Of a stretch of 64,000 nucleotides of DNA, positions 45,332 through 54,496 are shown one piece after another. This stretch comes from Zhihengliuella sp. ISTPL4. Its GTDB lineage: Bacteria; Actinomycetota; Actinomycetes; Actinomycetales; Microbacteriaceae. Both the position numbers and the translations under genes were made by a program. Positions within the stretch are counted from its first letter, which is position 1; each line of letters opens with the position of its first letter. The DNA is taken from NCBI RefSeq assembly GCF_002848265.1, contig NZ_CP025422.1:868001-932000 (forward strand), written 5' to 3'. The notes under the pieces were generated by a model. That model had not been told where the DNA came from. It saw only the letters and a list, made by a program, of their open reading frames with translations, and made no database searches.

Positions 45332-45961
45332 GTGTCACTGGCGGTCTGGTTCTCCCTTCTCACCGCGTCCGTGGTGATCAGCTTCACGCCGGGTGCCGGT
45401 GCGATCAACACGATGTCCAACTCCCTGACGCAGGGATGGAAGCGCTCGATCTGGGGCATCATCGGCCAGCAGATCGCGCTCATCGTCCATGTCGTCATCG
45501 TGGCCGCCGGAGTCGGGCTGCTCGTGTCGCGCTCCGACTTCCTGTTCAACGTCATCCGCTACGCCGGCGCCGCGTACCTCGTCTATCTCGGCATCCGCTT
45601 GATCCTTGCCCGACCAGCTCCCGCGCTCGACGACGCCCCCGACCCGGTCGACACCCGGGAGAGCCACTGGTCGATGATGCGCCGCGGATTCTGGGTAAAC
45701 CTGCTCAACCCGAAGGCCATCGTCTTCTTCCTCGCGTTCATCCCGCAGTTCATCCGCCTCGACCAGCCTCCGCTCCCCCAGTACCTGGCACTCATCGCCA
45801 CCGTGGTGATCGTCGACGTGCTGGTGATGTGGGGGTTCTTCGCCACCGCGGCCCGGCCGTTTCGGCGGCTCACACAGTCTCCGCGCGGCCAGCGGATCCT
45901 CAACACGGTGTTCGGAAGCCTTTTCATCGGCGTGGCCGCTCTTCTGGTCGTCCTCCACTGA
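45332..45961 (+). CDS. LysE/RhtB-family amino acid exporter
   Basis: 209 residues with six membrane helices, the family start TPGAGAINTMSNSLTQGWKR (loop after helix 1) and FWVNLLNPKAIVFFLAFIPQF in the second half. Exports amino acids or analogues; exact substrate unknown. A GTG start and leaderless-type promoter; it ends 34 nt before the metallopeptidase gene, which has its own -10 box. Confidence 0.9.
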   Translation: MSLAVWFSLLTASVVISFTPGAGAINTMSNSLTQGWKRSIWGIIGQQIALIVHVVIVAAGVGLLVSRSDFLFNVIRYAGAAYLVYLGIRLILARPAPALDDAPDPVDTRESHWSMMRRGFWVNLLNPKAIVFFLAFIPQFIRLDQPPLPQYLALIATVVIVDVLVMWGFFATAARPFRRLTQSPRGQRILNTVFGSLFIGVAALLVVLH

Positions 45962-45982
45962 AGAAACCCCAGCCGGCCCCCG

Positions 45983-45988
45983 TAGTCT
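45983..45988 (+). promoter_or_regulatory. -10 box before the metallopeptidase gene
   Basis: TAGTCT 7 nt before the ATG at 45996; the GGAGGGG between them would be inside or at the transcript start. Confidence 0.45.
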
Positions 45989-45995
45989 GGAGGGG

Positions 45996-46343
45996 ATGGA
46001 CATGGACGCCGCCGCCTTCGAGGCCCTCGTGATCGACGAGCTCGACCAGCTGCCCGACGAGATGGTCGAGCACCTCGAGAACGTCGTCTTCGTCGTGGAG
46101 GATCGCCCGGAGGACGGCGGTCTCGATCTCCTCGGCCTGTACGACGGCCTGGCGTTGACGGAACGGACGCAGTACGGGATGGGCGAACTGCCCGACCGGA
46201 TCATCGTCTACCGCGAACCGCACCTGGCGCAGTGCGAGAACATCGACGAGCTCCGCGACGAGATCCACACCACCCTCGTCCACGAGATCGCGCACTTCCA
46301 CGGCATCGACGACGCGCAGCTGCACGAACTCGGGTGGGCCTGA
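45996..46343 (+). CDS. zinicin-like metallopeptidase family protein
   Basis: 115 residues, the usual compact minimal metalloprotease size. HEIAHFHGID (96-105) gives the HExxHxxGxxD zinc site. Often found beside clpS in Actinobacteria, as here, where clpS starts 2 nt later; a role in proteolysis or protein quality control is inferred. Confidence 0.9.
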   Translation: MDMDAAAFEALVIDELDQLPDEMVEHLENVVFVVEDRPEDGGLDLLGLYDGLALTERTQYGMGELPDRIIVYREPHLAQCENIDELRDEIHTTLVHEIAHFHGIDDAQLHELGWA

Positions 46344-46345
46344 TC

Positions 46346-46633
46346 ATGTCGACCGCTCTTCCGGAGATCGAGGAGACCACCGATCTGCTCGCTGCTCCCC
46401 TGGAACCGTGGGAGGTCGTCGTCTGGAACGACCCCGTGAACCTGATGAGCTACGTCGTCCGCGTCTTCCGCACCTACTTCGGCTATACGCGCGAGCATGC
46501 CACCCGCCTCATGCTCGCCGTGCATCACGACGGTCACGCGATCGTCGCCACCGGCCCGCGGGAAACCATGGAGGTGCACGCACAGGCGATGCACGATTAC
46601 GGACTGTGGGCGACCGTCAGGAAGGCCGCATGA
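46346..46633 (+). CDS. clpS: ClpS, N-end rule adaptor
   Basis: 95 residues: WEVVVWNDPVNLMSYV (N-degron binding edge), HATRLMLAVHHDGHAIV and the C-terminal GLWATVRK. It delivers proteins with bulky N-terminal residues to ClpCP. Start 2 nt after the metallopeptidase stop; its TGA overlaps the DUF2017 ATG, so the three genes form an operon. Confidence 0.94.
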   Translation: MSTALPEIEETTDLLAAPLEPWEVVVWNDPVNLMSYVVRVFRTYFGYTREHATRLMLAVHHDGHAIVATGPRETMEVHAQAMHDYGLWATVRKAA

Positions 46634-47127
46634 ACACTCCTCCGATCACCCTCTCGGTCGCCACCATCGAGGGGATGCACCTGGCCCGCCTCGTCGACGA
46701 CTTCATCGACCTGCTCCGGGAGACCGAGGGCGACGATCCGGGCGTGGCCCGGCTGACGCCGACCGCCTACCCGGACGACGACACGGCCTCGGCGGCCTTC
46801 GCCTCGGCGACGCGCGCCGACCTCCTCGATCGGAGACTGCACGACGCCCGGACGATGCGCGCGTCGCTCGAGATGTTCGATCCCGATGCGGAGGTGACCG
46901 ATGAGGCCGCCGGGATCGCCCGCGACGTCCGCGTGCGCCGCGAAGACGTGGACGCCTGGCTCCGCACCCTCACCGCCATCCGCCTCGTCCTCGCGACGCG
47001 CCTGGGGATCACCGACGACCGACCAGATGTCGGCGGCGACGGCCAGGCGGTGTACGACTGGCTCGGCTATCGCCTCGAGCTGCTGATCGAAGCGGTCGAC
47101 GAGAGCGACGCGGACGCCCTCCGCTGA
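46630..47127 (+). CDS. DUF2017 family protein
   Basis: 165 residues, helical, acidic (DDPGVARLTPTAYPDDD, VTDEAAGIARDVRVRREDVD, DWLGYRLELLIEAVDES). It follows clpS by ATGA overlap, the usual actinobacterial arrangement for this family, and ends 5 nt before the convergent kinase gene. Function unknown. Confidence 0.85.
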   Translation: MNTPPITLSVATIEGMHLARLVDDFIDLLRETEGDDPGVARLTPTAYPDDDTASAAFASATRADLLDRRLHDARTMRASLEMFDPDAEVTDEAAGIARDVRVRREDVDAWLRTLTAIRLVLATRLGITDDRPDVGGDGQAVYDWLGYRLELLIEAVDESDADALR

Positions 47128-47132
47128 AGCCC

Positions 47133-47714
47133 TCAGGGGACCTCGATGATCCGAGTGGCCAGGTCGCGCGGGCGATCGCGCTCGACGTGGCGCCGCTCCT
47201 GCGCGGCCCAGCGGTCCCAGTGGGGACGATAGGTGTCGCCGTCCCGCGCGAGAGCCCGAGCCTTGCGCGAGCTCTCCCCCGATTCCACCCACACCCGGAC
47301 ATCGGCGAGACGAGCGGTGGACGGCCGCAGGATGCCGCTGCCCTCCACGATGACGCCCAGGGCGGGGTCCACCGCGTGCGTCTCGGCGTCCTCGCCGCGC
47401 TCCCAGTCCCAGCGCCGCCAGGCCCCGAGGAGTCCGCGTCCATGCGGCCGGAGAATGCCCTCCAGCGCCCGCTCCGCCCCCTGATCGAGACCGTCCCACC
47501 CGGGGTACAGCGAATCCAGCGCGATGACCTGCACGCGTCCGGCGACCGGCCACTCGCGCGCGAGGCGAGCCGCGAGTGAGGTCTTACCCGCCCCGCTTCC
47601 GCCGTCGATCAGGACGACGGGATTGGCAGCCGCCAGAGCGCGGACGTCTTCCGCGATCAGGGCCGCGGCATGGGAGAGGGCCGCTGCGACCGCGTCGTCA
47701 CTTCTTGAGGGCAC
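47133..47714 (-). CDS. P-loop kinase-like ATPase (uridine kinase-like)
   Basis: 193 residues with Walker A GGSGAGKTSL (about 38-47), the ALDSLYPGWDGLDQG substrate loop and VIVEGSGIL, a pattern of nucleoside/phosphoribulokinase-like P-loop kinases; the C terminus is arginine-rich. The specific substrate is not clear. GTG start overlaps the GerW-like stop by 17 nt. Confidence 0.82.
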   Translation of the reverse strand: MPSRSDDAVAAALSHAAALIAEDVRALAAANPVVLIDGGSGAGKTSLAARLAREWPVAGRVQVIALDSLYPGWDGLDQGAERALEGILRPHGRGLLGAWRRWDWERGEDAETHAVDPALGVIVEGSGILRPSTARLADVRVWVESGESSRKARALARDGDTYRPHWDRWAAQERRHVERDRPRDLATRIIEVP

Positions 47715-48015
47715 GGATGATGCGCGTGAGTGCCCGACCGGTGACCCAGACGAAGGGGACGGCCACGACGAGGAGCGTCACGATGTTCGGCTCGAAGCGC
47801 AGCCCCTCCTCACGACGGACGTAGACGCCGACCGGCACCGAGACGCCGCCTCCGCCACCGCCCTCGCCGCCGTCTCCGCTGGCCCCGCCGAAGCCCGCGT
47901 AGGTGAACGCCACCGGAGTGACGGTGACGCCGTCGATCTCCTGCGGTTCCCCGTACGCGCTCTTCACGCCGAAGGACGCGACCTGATTCCCGAGTTCCAG
48001 TGCAATGTTCGGCAT
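47698..48015 (-). CDS. GerW/YtfJ-like protein
   Basis: 105 residues: VASFGVKSAYGEPQEIDGVT, VTPVAFTYAGFGGASGDGG, a glycine-rich loop and VPVGVYVRREEGLRFEPN, then one C-terminal membrane helix (about 79-97) and KK tail. The pattern matches the sporulation protein GerW family, which also occurs in non-sporulating Actinobacteria with unknown function. First gene of a short operon with the P-loop kinase. Confidence 0.82.
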   Translation of the reverse strand: MPNIALELGNQVASFGVKSAYGEPQEIDGVTVTPVAFTYAGFGGASGDGGEGGGGGGVSVPVGVYVRREEGLRFEPNIVTLLVVAVPFVWVTGRALTRIIRALKK

Positions 48016-48021
48016 GCTCCC

Positions 48022-48027
48022 ACGGTA
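48022..48027 (-). promoter_or_regulatory. -10 box, leaderless start of the GerW-like gene
   Basis: TACCGT on the minus strand, 6 nt before the ATG at 48015. Confidence 0.5.
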
Positions 48028-48052
48028 GCCGACCGCGGGCTCCGGCGCGCGG

Positions 48053-49309
48053 TCAATCGACGCCGTGGTCCTTCGGATGTCGAGCGGCCCCCCGTCCTTC
48101 GCCGCGGCCGATGTGTCGCGCTCTGCTGATGGTGGCCGTGCCGAACCGCGCGATCGCCTCGTCGACGGCACCCTCGACCTTGCGCCAGTCCTCGTCCTCA
48201 TCCCACAGTGCGAGCGCGCTCCCGCCCGCAGGCCGCAGATTCTCGGCACGGACGCCCACGAGGCGGACGGGGTCTCGGCGCTCGATGAGCGCGAACAGAC
48301 TCTGCGCCGCCTCGCCGATCCGCTGACCGACGGCGGTCGGCTCCCCCAGCGTCTGCGATCGATTGATGGTCCGGAAGTCGTCGAAGCGGATCTTGATCGC
48401 GACCGTGGAGGTCTCCCACCCGGCCCGGCGCAGGCGTGCGCCCACACGATCGGCGAGCCGAAGCAGCTCCGCGCGGAGAAAGGCTCGATCCGTGATGTCG
48501 TGATCGAAGGTCTCCTCGTGGCCGATGCTCTTCTCGACGCGCTCGGTGTCGACCGCACGCGCGTCCTCACCCCTCGCCAGCTGCGCCAGGCGGGCACTCA
48601 AGGCCGGGCCGACAGCCCTGTCCAGCATCTCCGACGGGGCGGTGCGGAGATCCCCGATTGTGCGGAGGCCGCGAGCCTCCAGGGCCTCCGCTGCCTTCGG
48701 TCCCACTCCCCACAGCGCCCGGACCGGCCGCGGCGCGAGGAAGGACAGTGTGTCGCGCTCGGCGACGACGAGCATGCCGTCCGGCTTGGCGATGGTCGAC
48801 GCCATCTTCGCGACGTGCTTGGTCGCAGCGACACCGACACTGCACGTGATGCCGACCTCGGCCAGGACGCGCTCCCGGATCTGGGCGGCGATCCTGGCGG
48901 GGCTCCCCCACAGCCGTCGCACGCCCTGCACGTCGAGGAACGCCTCGTCCACGGACAACGGCTCCACGAGCGGCGTGAAGGACTCGAAGATCGCCATCAC
49001 CTGACGCGAGACCTCTTGGTACCGGTGGAAGTGCGGCGGAACGATACGTGCCGTCGGACACAACCGCATGGCCTGCGACACGGGCATAGCGGAGCGGACA
49101 CCGTAGCGCCGCGCCTCGTAGGAGGCGCTGGAGACGACGGAACGCCCGTCCGGTGAGCCGATGATCAGCGGAAGGCCACGCAGACTCGGGTCGTCCAGCA
49201 CCTCGACGGCGGCGTAGAACGCGTCCATATCGACGTGGAGGATTCGGGTACCGGAATCGTCGGCGTCCGCCGAGGACACCAGGCGGCCTCTGCCATCACC
49301 GTGTCCCAT
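48053..49309 (-). CDS. dinB: DNA polymerase IV (Y-family)
   Basis: 418 residues with catalytic acids in LHVDMDAFYAAVE and SVDEAFLDV, the YEARRYGVRSAM fingers loop, ITCSVGVAATKHVAKMAS and a little-finger domain. Low-fidelity translesion polymerase. The C-terminal tail is basic; no obvious clamp-binding motif was identified. The ATG at 49309 has GACAAT 6 nt upstream; no LexA box was seen. Confidence 0.94.
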   Translation of the reverse strand: MGHGDGRGRLVSSADADDSGTRILHVDMDAFYAAVEVLDDPSLRGLPLIIGSPDGRSVVSSASYEARRYGVRSAMPVSQAMRLCPTARIVPPHFHRYQEVSRQVMAIFESFTPLVEPLSVDEAFLDVQGVRRLWGSPARIAAQIRERVLAEVGITCSVGVAATKHVAKMASTIAKPDGMLVVAERDTLSFLAPRPVRALWGVGPKAAEALEARGLRTIGDLRTAPSEMLDRAVGPALSARLAQLARGEDARAVDTERVEKSIGHEETFDHDITDRAFLRAELLRLADRVGARLRRAGWETSTVAIKIRFDDFRTINRSQTLGEPTAVGQRIGEAAQSLFALIERRDPVRLVGVRAENLRPAGGSALALWDEDEDWRKVEGAVDEAIARFGTATISRARHIGRGEGRGAARHPKDHGVD

Positions 49310-49315
49310 GAGTCC

Positions 49316-49321
49316 ATTGTC
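49316..49321 (-). promoter_or_regulatory. -10 box, leaderless start of dinB
   Basis: GACAAT on the minus strand, 6 nt before the ATG at 49309. Confidence 0.45.
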
Positions 49322-49357
49322 CCCCGGGCCACCGACACGGGGGCCCGGGGGCGCGAG

Positions 49358-50872
49358 TCACTGCGCGGCGCGCTCGAGGATGAGCTCGCGGACGCGGGCG
49401 GCGTCGGCCTGGCCCTTCATGGCCTTCATGACGGCGCCGATGATGGCACCGGCGGCCTGGACCTTGCCGTCCTGGATCTTCGCCATCACGTCGGGCTGGG
49501 AGGCGAGGGCGTCGTCGATCGCGGCGATGAGCGCGCCGTCGTCCGAGACCACGGCGAGACCGCGGGCGTCGACGACCTCCTGCGGCGTCCCCTCCCCGGC
49601 GATGACGCCCTCCAGCACCTGCCGCGCGAGCTTGTCGGTCAGCGTCCCGGCATCCACGAGCTGCTGCAGCGCCGCCACGTTCTTCGGGCTGACGAGGTCG
49701 ACCGCGTCCTTCTCCTGCGCGTTGGCGAGGCGCGTGATCTCCCCCGTCCACCACTTCCGTGCCGCGGCCGGCGTGGCCCCGGCGGCGATCGTGGCCTCGA
49801 CGACATCGAGCAGACCGCCGTTGCGCACGTCCTGGAACTCCAGCGGGGTGAAGCCCCACTCGTCCATCAGCCGACGCCGCCGGGCGACGGGCTGCTCGGG
49901 CAGCGCCGCACGCAGCTCCTCGATCAGCTCCTGCGACGGCTGCACGGGAAGAAGGTCGGGCTCCGGGAAGTACCGGTAGTCGTCGGCGTCCGACTTCGGA
50001 CGTCCGGGAGAGGTGGTCCCGGTGTCCTCATGCCAGTGCCGGGTTTCCTGGATGATGGTCCCGCCATCGGCGAGGATCTGCGCCTGACGCTGGATCTCGT
50101 ACCGGACGGCACGTTCGACCGAACGCATCGAGTTGACGTTCTTCGTCTCGGTGCGTGTGCCGAGCTTCTCCTCGCCACGACGGCGCAGCGACACGTTCGC
50201 GTCGCAGCGCAGGTTGCCGCGCTCGAGGCGGGCCTCGGAGATGCCGAGGCCGCGGACGATGTCGCGGATCGCGGCGACATACGCCTTGGCGACCTCCGGT
50301 GCGCGGTCGTCCGTGCCGAAGATCGTCTTCGTCACGATCTCGACGAGCGGGACACCGGCGCGGTTGTAGTCCACGAGCGAATACTCGGCCCCCTGGATGC
50401 GACCGGTCGAGCCGCCCATGTGGGTGAGCTTGCCGGCGTCCTCCTCCATGTGCGCGCGCTCGATCGGGATCGTCACCATGGTGCCGTCCTCGAGCTCGAC
50501 CTCGACCGAGCCCTCGAACGCGATGGGCTCGTCGTACTGGGAGATCTGATAGTTCTTGCCCAGGTCCGGGTAGAAGTAGTTCTTCCGGGCGAATCGGCTG
50601 GATGCGGCGATCGAGCACCCGAGCGCGAGGCCGAGGCTGATCGATGACCGGATCGCCGTCTCATTGACGACCGGCAGCGAACCGGGCAGCCCGAGGTCGA
50701 CGGGTGCGATCAGGGTGTTCGGCTCCGCCGCGTGGTACGCCTCATTGGCAGGGTTGGGGGCGTCGGAGAACATCTTCGTGTTCGTGTTGAGCTCGACGTG
50801 CACCTCGAAACCGAGGACGGGCTCGAACAGCTCGAGCGCCTTGTCGAAGTCCATGAGCTTGGCAGCGGCCAT
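49358..50872 (-). CDS. gatB: Asp-tRNA(Asn)/Glu-tRNA(Gln) amidotransferase subunit B
   Basis: 504 residues: [15 protein letters not shown] at the N terminus, the catalytic cradle with [36 protein letters not shown] and the C-terminal YqeY-like tail. It phosphorylates the misacylated tRNA for amidation. The ATG overlaps the gatA stop by 1 nt. Confidence 0.97.
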   Translation of the reverse strand: MAAAKLMDFDKALELFEPVLGFEVHVELNTNTKMFSDAPNPANEAYHAAEPNTLIAPVDLGLPGSLPVVNETAIRSSISLGLALGCSIAASSRFARKNYFYPDLGKNYQISQYDEPIAFEGSVEVELEDGTMVTIPIERAHMEEDAGKLTHMGGSTGRIQGAEYSLVDYNRAGVPLVEIVTKTIFGTDDRAPEVAKAYVAAIRDIVRGLGISEARLERGNLRCDANVSLRRRGEEKLGTRTETKNVNSMRSVERAVRYEIQRQAQILADGGTIIQETRHWHEDTGTTSPGRPKSDADDYRYFPEPDLLPVQPSQELIEELRAALPEQPVARRRRLMDEWGFTPLEFQDVRNGGLLDVVEATIAAGATPAAARKWWTGEITRLANAQEKDAVDLVSPKNVAALQQLVDAGTLTDKLARQVLEGVIAGEGTPQEVVDARGLAVVSDDGALIAAIDDALASQPDVMAKIQDGKVQAAGAIIGAVMKAMKGQADAARVRELILERAAQ

Positions 50873-52389
50873 CAGCGCGCGCCTCCTTCCAGCTGGGGGG
50901 CACGGGACAGCAGCGGCGCGCCCCAGGAGTCCACGAGCAGCGTCTCGAGGGCGGCGCCCACGCGGTACAGACGAGCGTCCTCCCGCGCCGGGGCGAGGAA
51001 CTGGATGCCGACGGGCAGGCCGTCGTCGTCCGCAAGACCACTCGGGATCGAGATGCCGGGAACGCCGGCGAGGTTCGCCGGGATCGTCGTGATGTCGTTC
51101 AGGTACATCTGCAGCGGGTCGTCGATCTTCTCGCCGAGCTTGAACGCCGTGGTCGGTGCCGACGGCGTCGCGATGACGTCGACATCCGCGAAGGCGGCGG
51201 CGAAGTCCTGCTGGATCAGCGTGCGGACCTTCTGCGCGCTGCCGTAGTACGCGTCGTAGTAGCCCGCCGACAGCGCGTAGGTGCCGAGGATGATGCGGCG
51301 CTTGACCTCGTCGCCGAAACCGGCGTCGCGGGTCGCGGACATCACGTCCTCGACGGTCGGGTTGCCGGCCGGGGTGACGCGCAGACCGAAGCGCACCGAG
51401 TCGAACTTGGCCAGGTTGCTCGAGGCCTCCGCCGGCAGGATCAGGTAGTAGGCGGCCACGCCGTACTCGAAGTGCGGCGCACCGATCTCCACGGTCTCCG
51501 CGCCCTGCGCCTCGAGCAGCGCCAGCGCGCTGCGGAACGACGCCGCGACGCCCGGCTGGAAACCGCTGTCGGGGAGCTCGCGGATGACGCCGACGCGCAG
51601 ACCCTTGAGGCCGTCCCCGCGCGCACCCTCGCGTGCGGCCGCCGCAAAGGACGGCCACTGCTCGTCGAGCGACGTGGAGTCCTTCGGGTCGTGGCCGCCG
51701 ATCGCGTCGTGCAGCAGACCGGCATCGAGCACCGTGCGGGTGACGGGGCCGACCTGGTCGAGGCTCGACGCCAACGCGATGGCGCCGTAGCGGCTGACAC
51801 CGCCGTACGTCGGCTTCACGCCGACCGTGCCGGTCACGTGCGCAGGCTGACGGATCGATCCGCCGGTGTCGGAGCCGAGGGCGAGCGGGGCCTCGAAGGC
51901 GGCGACGGCGGCGGCAGAGCCCCCACCCGAGCCCCCGGGGATCCGGTCGAGATCCCAGGGGTTGCGGGTCGGGCCGTAGGCGGAGTGCTCCGTCGACGAG
52001 CCCATCGCGAACTCGTCCATGTTCGTTTTGCCGAGCGCGATGAGGCCGGCGGCTCGGGAGCGGGCCACGACCGTCGCGTCGTACGGCGAGCGGTAGCCCT
52101 CGAGGATCCGGGAGCCGCTCGTGGTCGGCTGGTCGGTCGTGACGAGGACGTCCTTGATCGCGAGCGGCACGCCGGCGATCGGCCCGAGGTCCTCCCCCGC
52201 GGCGCGACGGGCGTCGATGTCGGCCGCCGCGTCGAGCGCGTGCTCGTTGACGTGCAGGAAGGCATGCACGTCGCCGTCGACCTGGGCGATCCGGTCGAGG
52301 TGCGCCTGCGTGGCCTCGACGCTGGAGACCTCCCGCGTCGCGAGCTTGTCGGCGAGCTCCGCCGCGGTCAGCCGGATGATGTCGCTCAC
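50872..52389 (-). CDS. gatA: Asp-tRNA(Asn)/Glu-tRNA(Gln) amidotransferase subunit A
   Basis: 505 residues of the amidase signature family. The Ser-cis-Ser-Lys triad is visible: Lys79 in GVPLAIKD, Ser154 in IPGGSGGGS and Ser178 in SDTGGSIR. It liberates ammonia from glutamine for GatB. Overlaps gatC by 4 nt. Confidence 0.97.
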   Translation of the reverse strand: MSDIIRLTAAELADKLATREVSSVEATQAHLDRIAQVDGDVHAFLHVNEHALDAAADIDARRAAGEDLGPIAGVPLAIKDVLVTTDQPTTSGSRILEGYRSPYDATVVARSRAAGLIALGKTNMDEFAMGSSTEHSAYGPTRNPWDLDRIPGGSGGGSAAAVAAFEAPLALGSDTGGSIRQPAHVTGTVGVKPTYGGVSRYGAIALASSLDQVGPVTRTVLDAGLLHDAIGGHDPKDSTSLDEQWPSFAAAAREGARGDGLKGLRVGVIRELPDSGFQPGVAASFRSALALLEAQGAETVEIGAPHFEYGVAAYYLILPAEASSNLAKFDSVRFGLRVTPAGNPTVEDVMSATRDAGFGDEVKRRIILGTYALSAGYYDAYYGSAQKVRTLIQQDFAAAFADVDVIATPSAPTTAFKLGEKIDDPLQMYLNDITTIPANLAGVPGISIPSGLADDDGLPVGIQFLAPAREDARLYRVGAALETLLVDSWGAPLLSRAPQLEGGAR

Positions 52390-52685
52390 TGCTCTTCTCC
52401 CAGGATCGCGGTGACGCGGAACCGGCCGTCGGCCTGGTCCGGCGCGTTCTGCAGCACCTGCTCGTGCGTGAGCGTCTCGCCGACCACGTCGGGACGGAAC
52501 ACGTTGCTCAGCGGGATCGGGTGGCTCGTCGCGGCGACATCGGCGGTCGCGACCTCGGACACCTTGGCGATGTTGTCGACGATGGCGTCGAGCTGGCCGG
52601 TGAGCCGCGTCACCTCGTCGTCGTTCAGCTGGATGCGCGCGAGCACGCCGAGATGGCGCACAAGATCAGGGGTGATTTCAGACAC
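52386..52685 (-). CDS. gatC: Asp-tRNA(Asn)/Glu-tRNA(Gln) amidotransferase subunit C
   Basis: 99 residues: [20 protein letters not shown] and the belt region with the [20 protein letters not shown] end. It stabilises the GatA-GatB interface. GTG start and TAGACT 6 nt upstream; the gatCAB operon is divergent from the acyl-CoA ligase. Confidence 0.96.
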   Translation of the reverse strand: MSEITPDLVRHLGVLARIQLNDDEVTRLTGQLDAIVDNIAKVSEVATADVAATSHPIPLSNVFRPDVVGETLTHEQVLQNAPDQADGRFRVTAILGEEQ

Positions 52686-52691
52686 GCCCCC

Positions 52692-52697
52692 AGTCTA
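52692..52697 (-). promoter_or_regulatory. -10 box, leaderless start of gatC
   Basis: TAGACT on the minus strand, 6 nt before the GTG at 52685. Confidence 0.6.
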
Positions 52698-52737
52698 GTT
52701 GGCGAGCCGCCCGCCGCTCGGCGCGGCGCGGCCCGCC

Positions 52738-52743
52738 TAAGCT
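52738..52743 (+). promoter_or_regulatory. -10 box, leaderless start of the acyl-CoA ligase
   Basis: TAAGCT 6 nt before the GTG at 52750. Confidence 0.6.
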
Positions 52744-52749
52744 GGGCGC

Positions 52750-54450
52750 GTGAGCACGTTCCAGCCCCCTCGCCCGTGGATCGCCAGCTACGCCGACGGC
52801 GTTCCGGAGGACCTCGCCCCCGTCAGCGGCTCCCTCGTGGACATCGTCGCCGCCTCGGCCCGCGACTACCCCGACGCACCGGCTCTGCAGTTCTTCGGCC
52901 GGGAGACCACCTATGCGCAGCTGCAGGAGGCGATCGATCGCGCCGCCGCGGGGCTCCGGGATCTCGGCGTCCGTGCGGGCGATCCCGTCGCGATCGTCCT
53001 GCCGAACTGCCCGCAGCACATCATCGCGTTCTACGCCGTGCTGCGTCTGGGTGCGGTCGTGGTCGAGCACAACCCGCTCTACACCCCGCGCGAGCTGCGC
53101 AAGCAGTTCGAGGACCACGGCGCCAAGCACGCGATCGTCTGGAACAAGGTCGTCGCCACGGTGCAGGAGTTCCCGAGCGATCTGGCCGTCTCCACGCTCG
53201 TCTCGGTCGACGTCACGCGAGCGATGCCGGCGCTCACCCGCTTCGCTCTCCGGCTGCCGGTCGCCAAGGCCCGGGAGTCCCGGGCTGCCCTGACCGAGCG
53301 GGTCCGCGGCACCGTTCTCTGGGAGTCGGTGCTGGCATCCTCCCCCATCCCCGCTTCCCACCCGCGGCCCGGTACGGACGACCTGGCGATCATCCAGTAC
53401 ACTTCGGGGACGACGGGCACCCCGAAGGGCGCCGCGCTCACGCACCGCAACCTGCTCGCCAACGCGGCGCAGGCACAGGCCTGGGTCCCGTCCATCCAGC
53501 GTGGCAAGGGCTGCGTCGTGTATGCGGTGCTGCCCATGTTCCATGCCTACGGGCTGACGCTCTGCCTCACCTTCGCGATGTCGATGGGGGCGCGCCTCGT
53601 GCTCTTCCCGAAATTCGATCCCGACCTCGTGCTGGACGTCGTCAAGAAGCACCCGGCGACGTTCCTCCCGCTCGTCCCGCCCATCGCGGACCGCCTGCTC
53701 GCCGCCGCGAACGCCAAGGGGGTCTCGCTCGACGGTATCGAAGTCGCGATCTCCGGTGCCATGGCACTGCCGCATGAGCTCGTCGTCCCCTTCGAGGCTG
53801 CCACGCATGGCTACCTCGTCGAGGGCTACGGCCTGAGCGAATGCTCGCCCGTCCTGATGGCCAATCCGGTCGCCGACAACCGCGTTCCCGGGACCGTCGG
53901 GCTCCCTCTTCCCGGGACGGAGTGCCGCGTCGTCGACCCGGAGAACCCCACCGAGGATGTGCCGGAAGGCTCCGCCGGGGAGCTCGTCGTGCGCGGGCCC
54001 CAGGTCTTCTCCGGGTACTACGGCAAGCCCGAGGAGACCGAGGCCGTGTTCGTCGACGGCTGGTACCGCACCGGCGACATCGTCACGATCGACGACGCCG
54101 GCTTCGTGCGGATCGTCGACCGGATCAAGGAGCTCATCATCACCGGGGGCTTCAACGTCGCCCCGACCGAGGTCGAGAACGCGCTGCGGCAGCATCCGTC
54201 GGTGGCGGATGCCGCGGTCGTCGGGCTCCCCAGCGATCACTCGGGCGAGGAGGTCGTCGCGGCGATCGTCGTCGATCCCGGTGCCGATGTCGACGTGGAG
54301 GCGATCCGCGAGTACGCCCGCAGCATCCTCACCCCGTACAAGGTGCCGCGCCGTGTCTTCGTCGTCGACGAGCTGCCGAAGTCGCTCATCGGGAAGGTGC
54401 TCCGCCGGCAGGTGAAGGAGAAGCTGCTCGCCCTCACGTCGGGGGTCTGA
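52750..54450 (+). CDS. long-chain fatty acid-CoA ligase (AMP-binding)
   Basis: 566 residues of the ANL superfamily: P-loop YTSGTTGTPKGA, EGYGLSECSP, the adenylate aspartate in YRTGDIVTID, hinge around DRIKELIITGGFNVAP and the C-terminal lysine in PKSLIGKVLRR. Forms acyl-CoA via an acyl-adenylate. Monocistronic and leaderless by appearance. Confidence 0.93.
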   Translation: MSTFQPPRPWIASYADGVPEDLAPVSGSLVDIVAASARDYPDAPALQFFGRETTYAQLQEAIDRAAAGLRDLGVRAGDPVAIVLPNCPQHIIAFYAVLRLGAVVVEHNPLYTPRELRKQFEDHGAKHAIVWNKVVATVQEFPSDLAVSTLVSVDVTRAMPALTRFALRLPVAKARESRAALTERVRGTVLWESVLASSPIPASHPRPGTDDLAIIQYTSGTTGTPKGAALTHRNLLANAAQAQAWVPSIQRGKGCVVYAVLPMFHAYGLTLCLTFAMSMGARLVLFPKFDPDLVLDVVKKHPATFLPLVPPIADRLLAAANAKGVSLDGIEVAISGAMALPHELVVPFEAATHGYLVEGYGLSECSPVLMANPVADNRVPGTVGLPLPGTECRVVDPENPTEDVPEGSAGELVVRGPQVFSGYYGKPEETEAVFVDGWYRTGDIVTIDDAGFVRIVDRIKELIITGGFNVAPTEVENALRQHPSVADAAVVGLPSDHSGEEVVAAIVVDPGADVDVEAIREYARSILTPYKVPRRVFVVDELPKSLIGKVLRRQVKEKLLALTSGV

Positions 54451-54484
54451 GCCGACCCCACAGGAAGCGGGGGGCCGGGCGCGC

Positions 54485-54490
54485 TACCCT
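54485..54490 (+). promoter_or_regulatory. -10 box, leaderless start of the DEAD-box helicase
   Basis: TACCCT 6 nt before the GTG at 54497. Confidence 0.52.
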
Positions 54491-54496
54491 TGGGAA

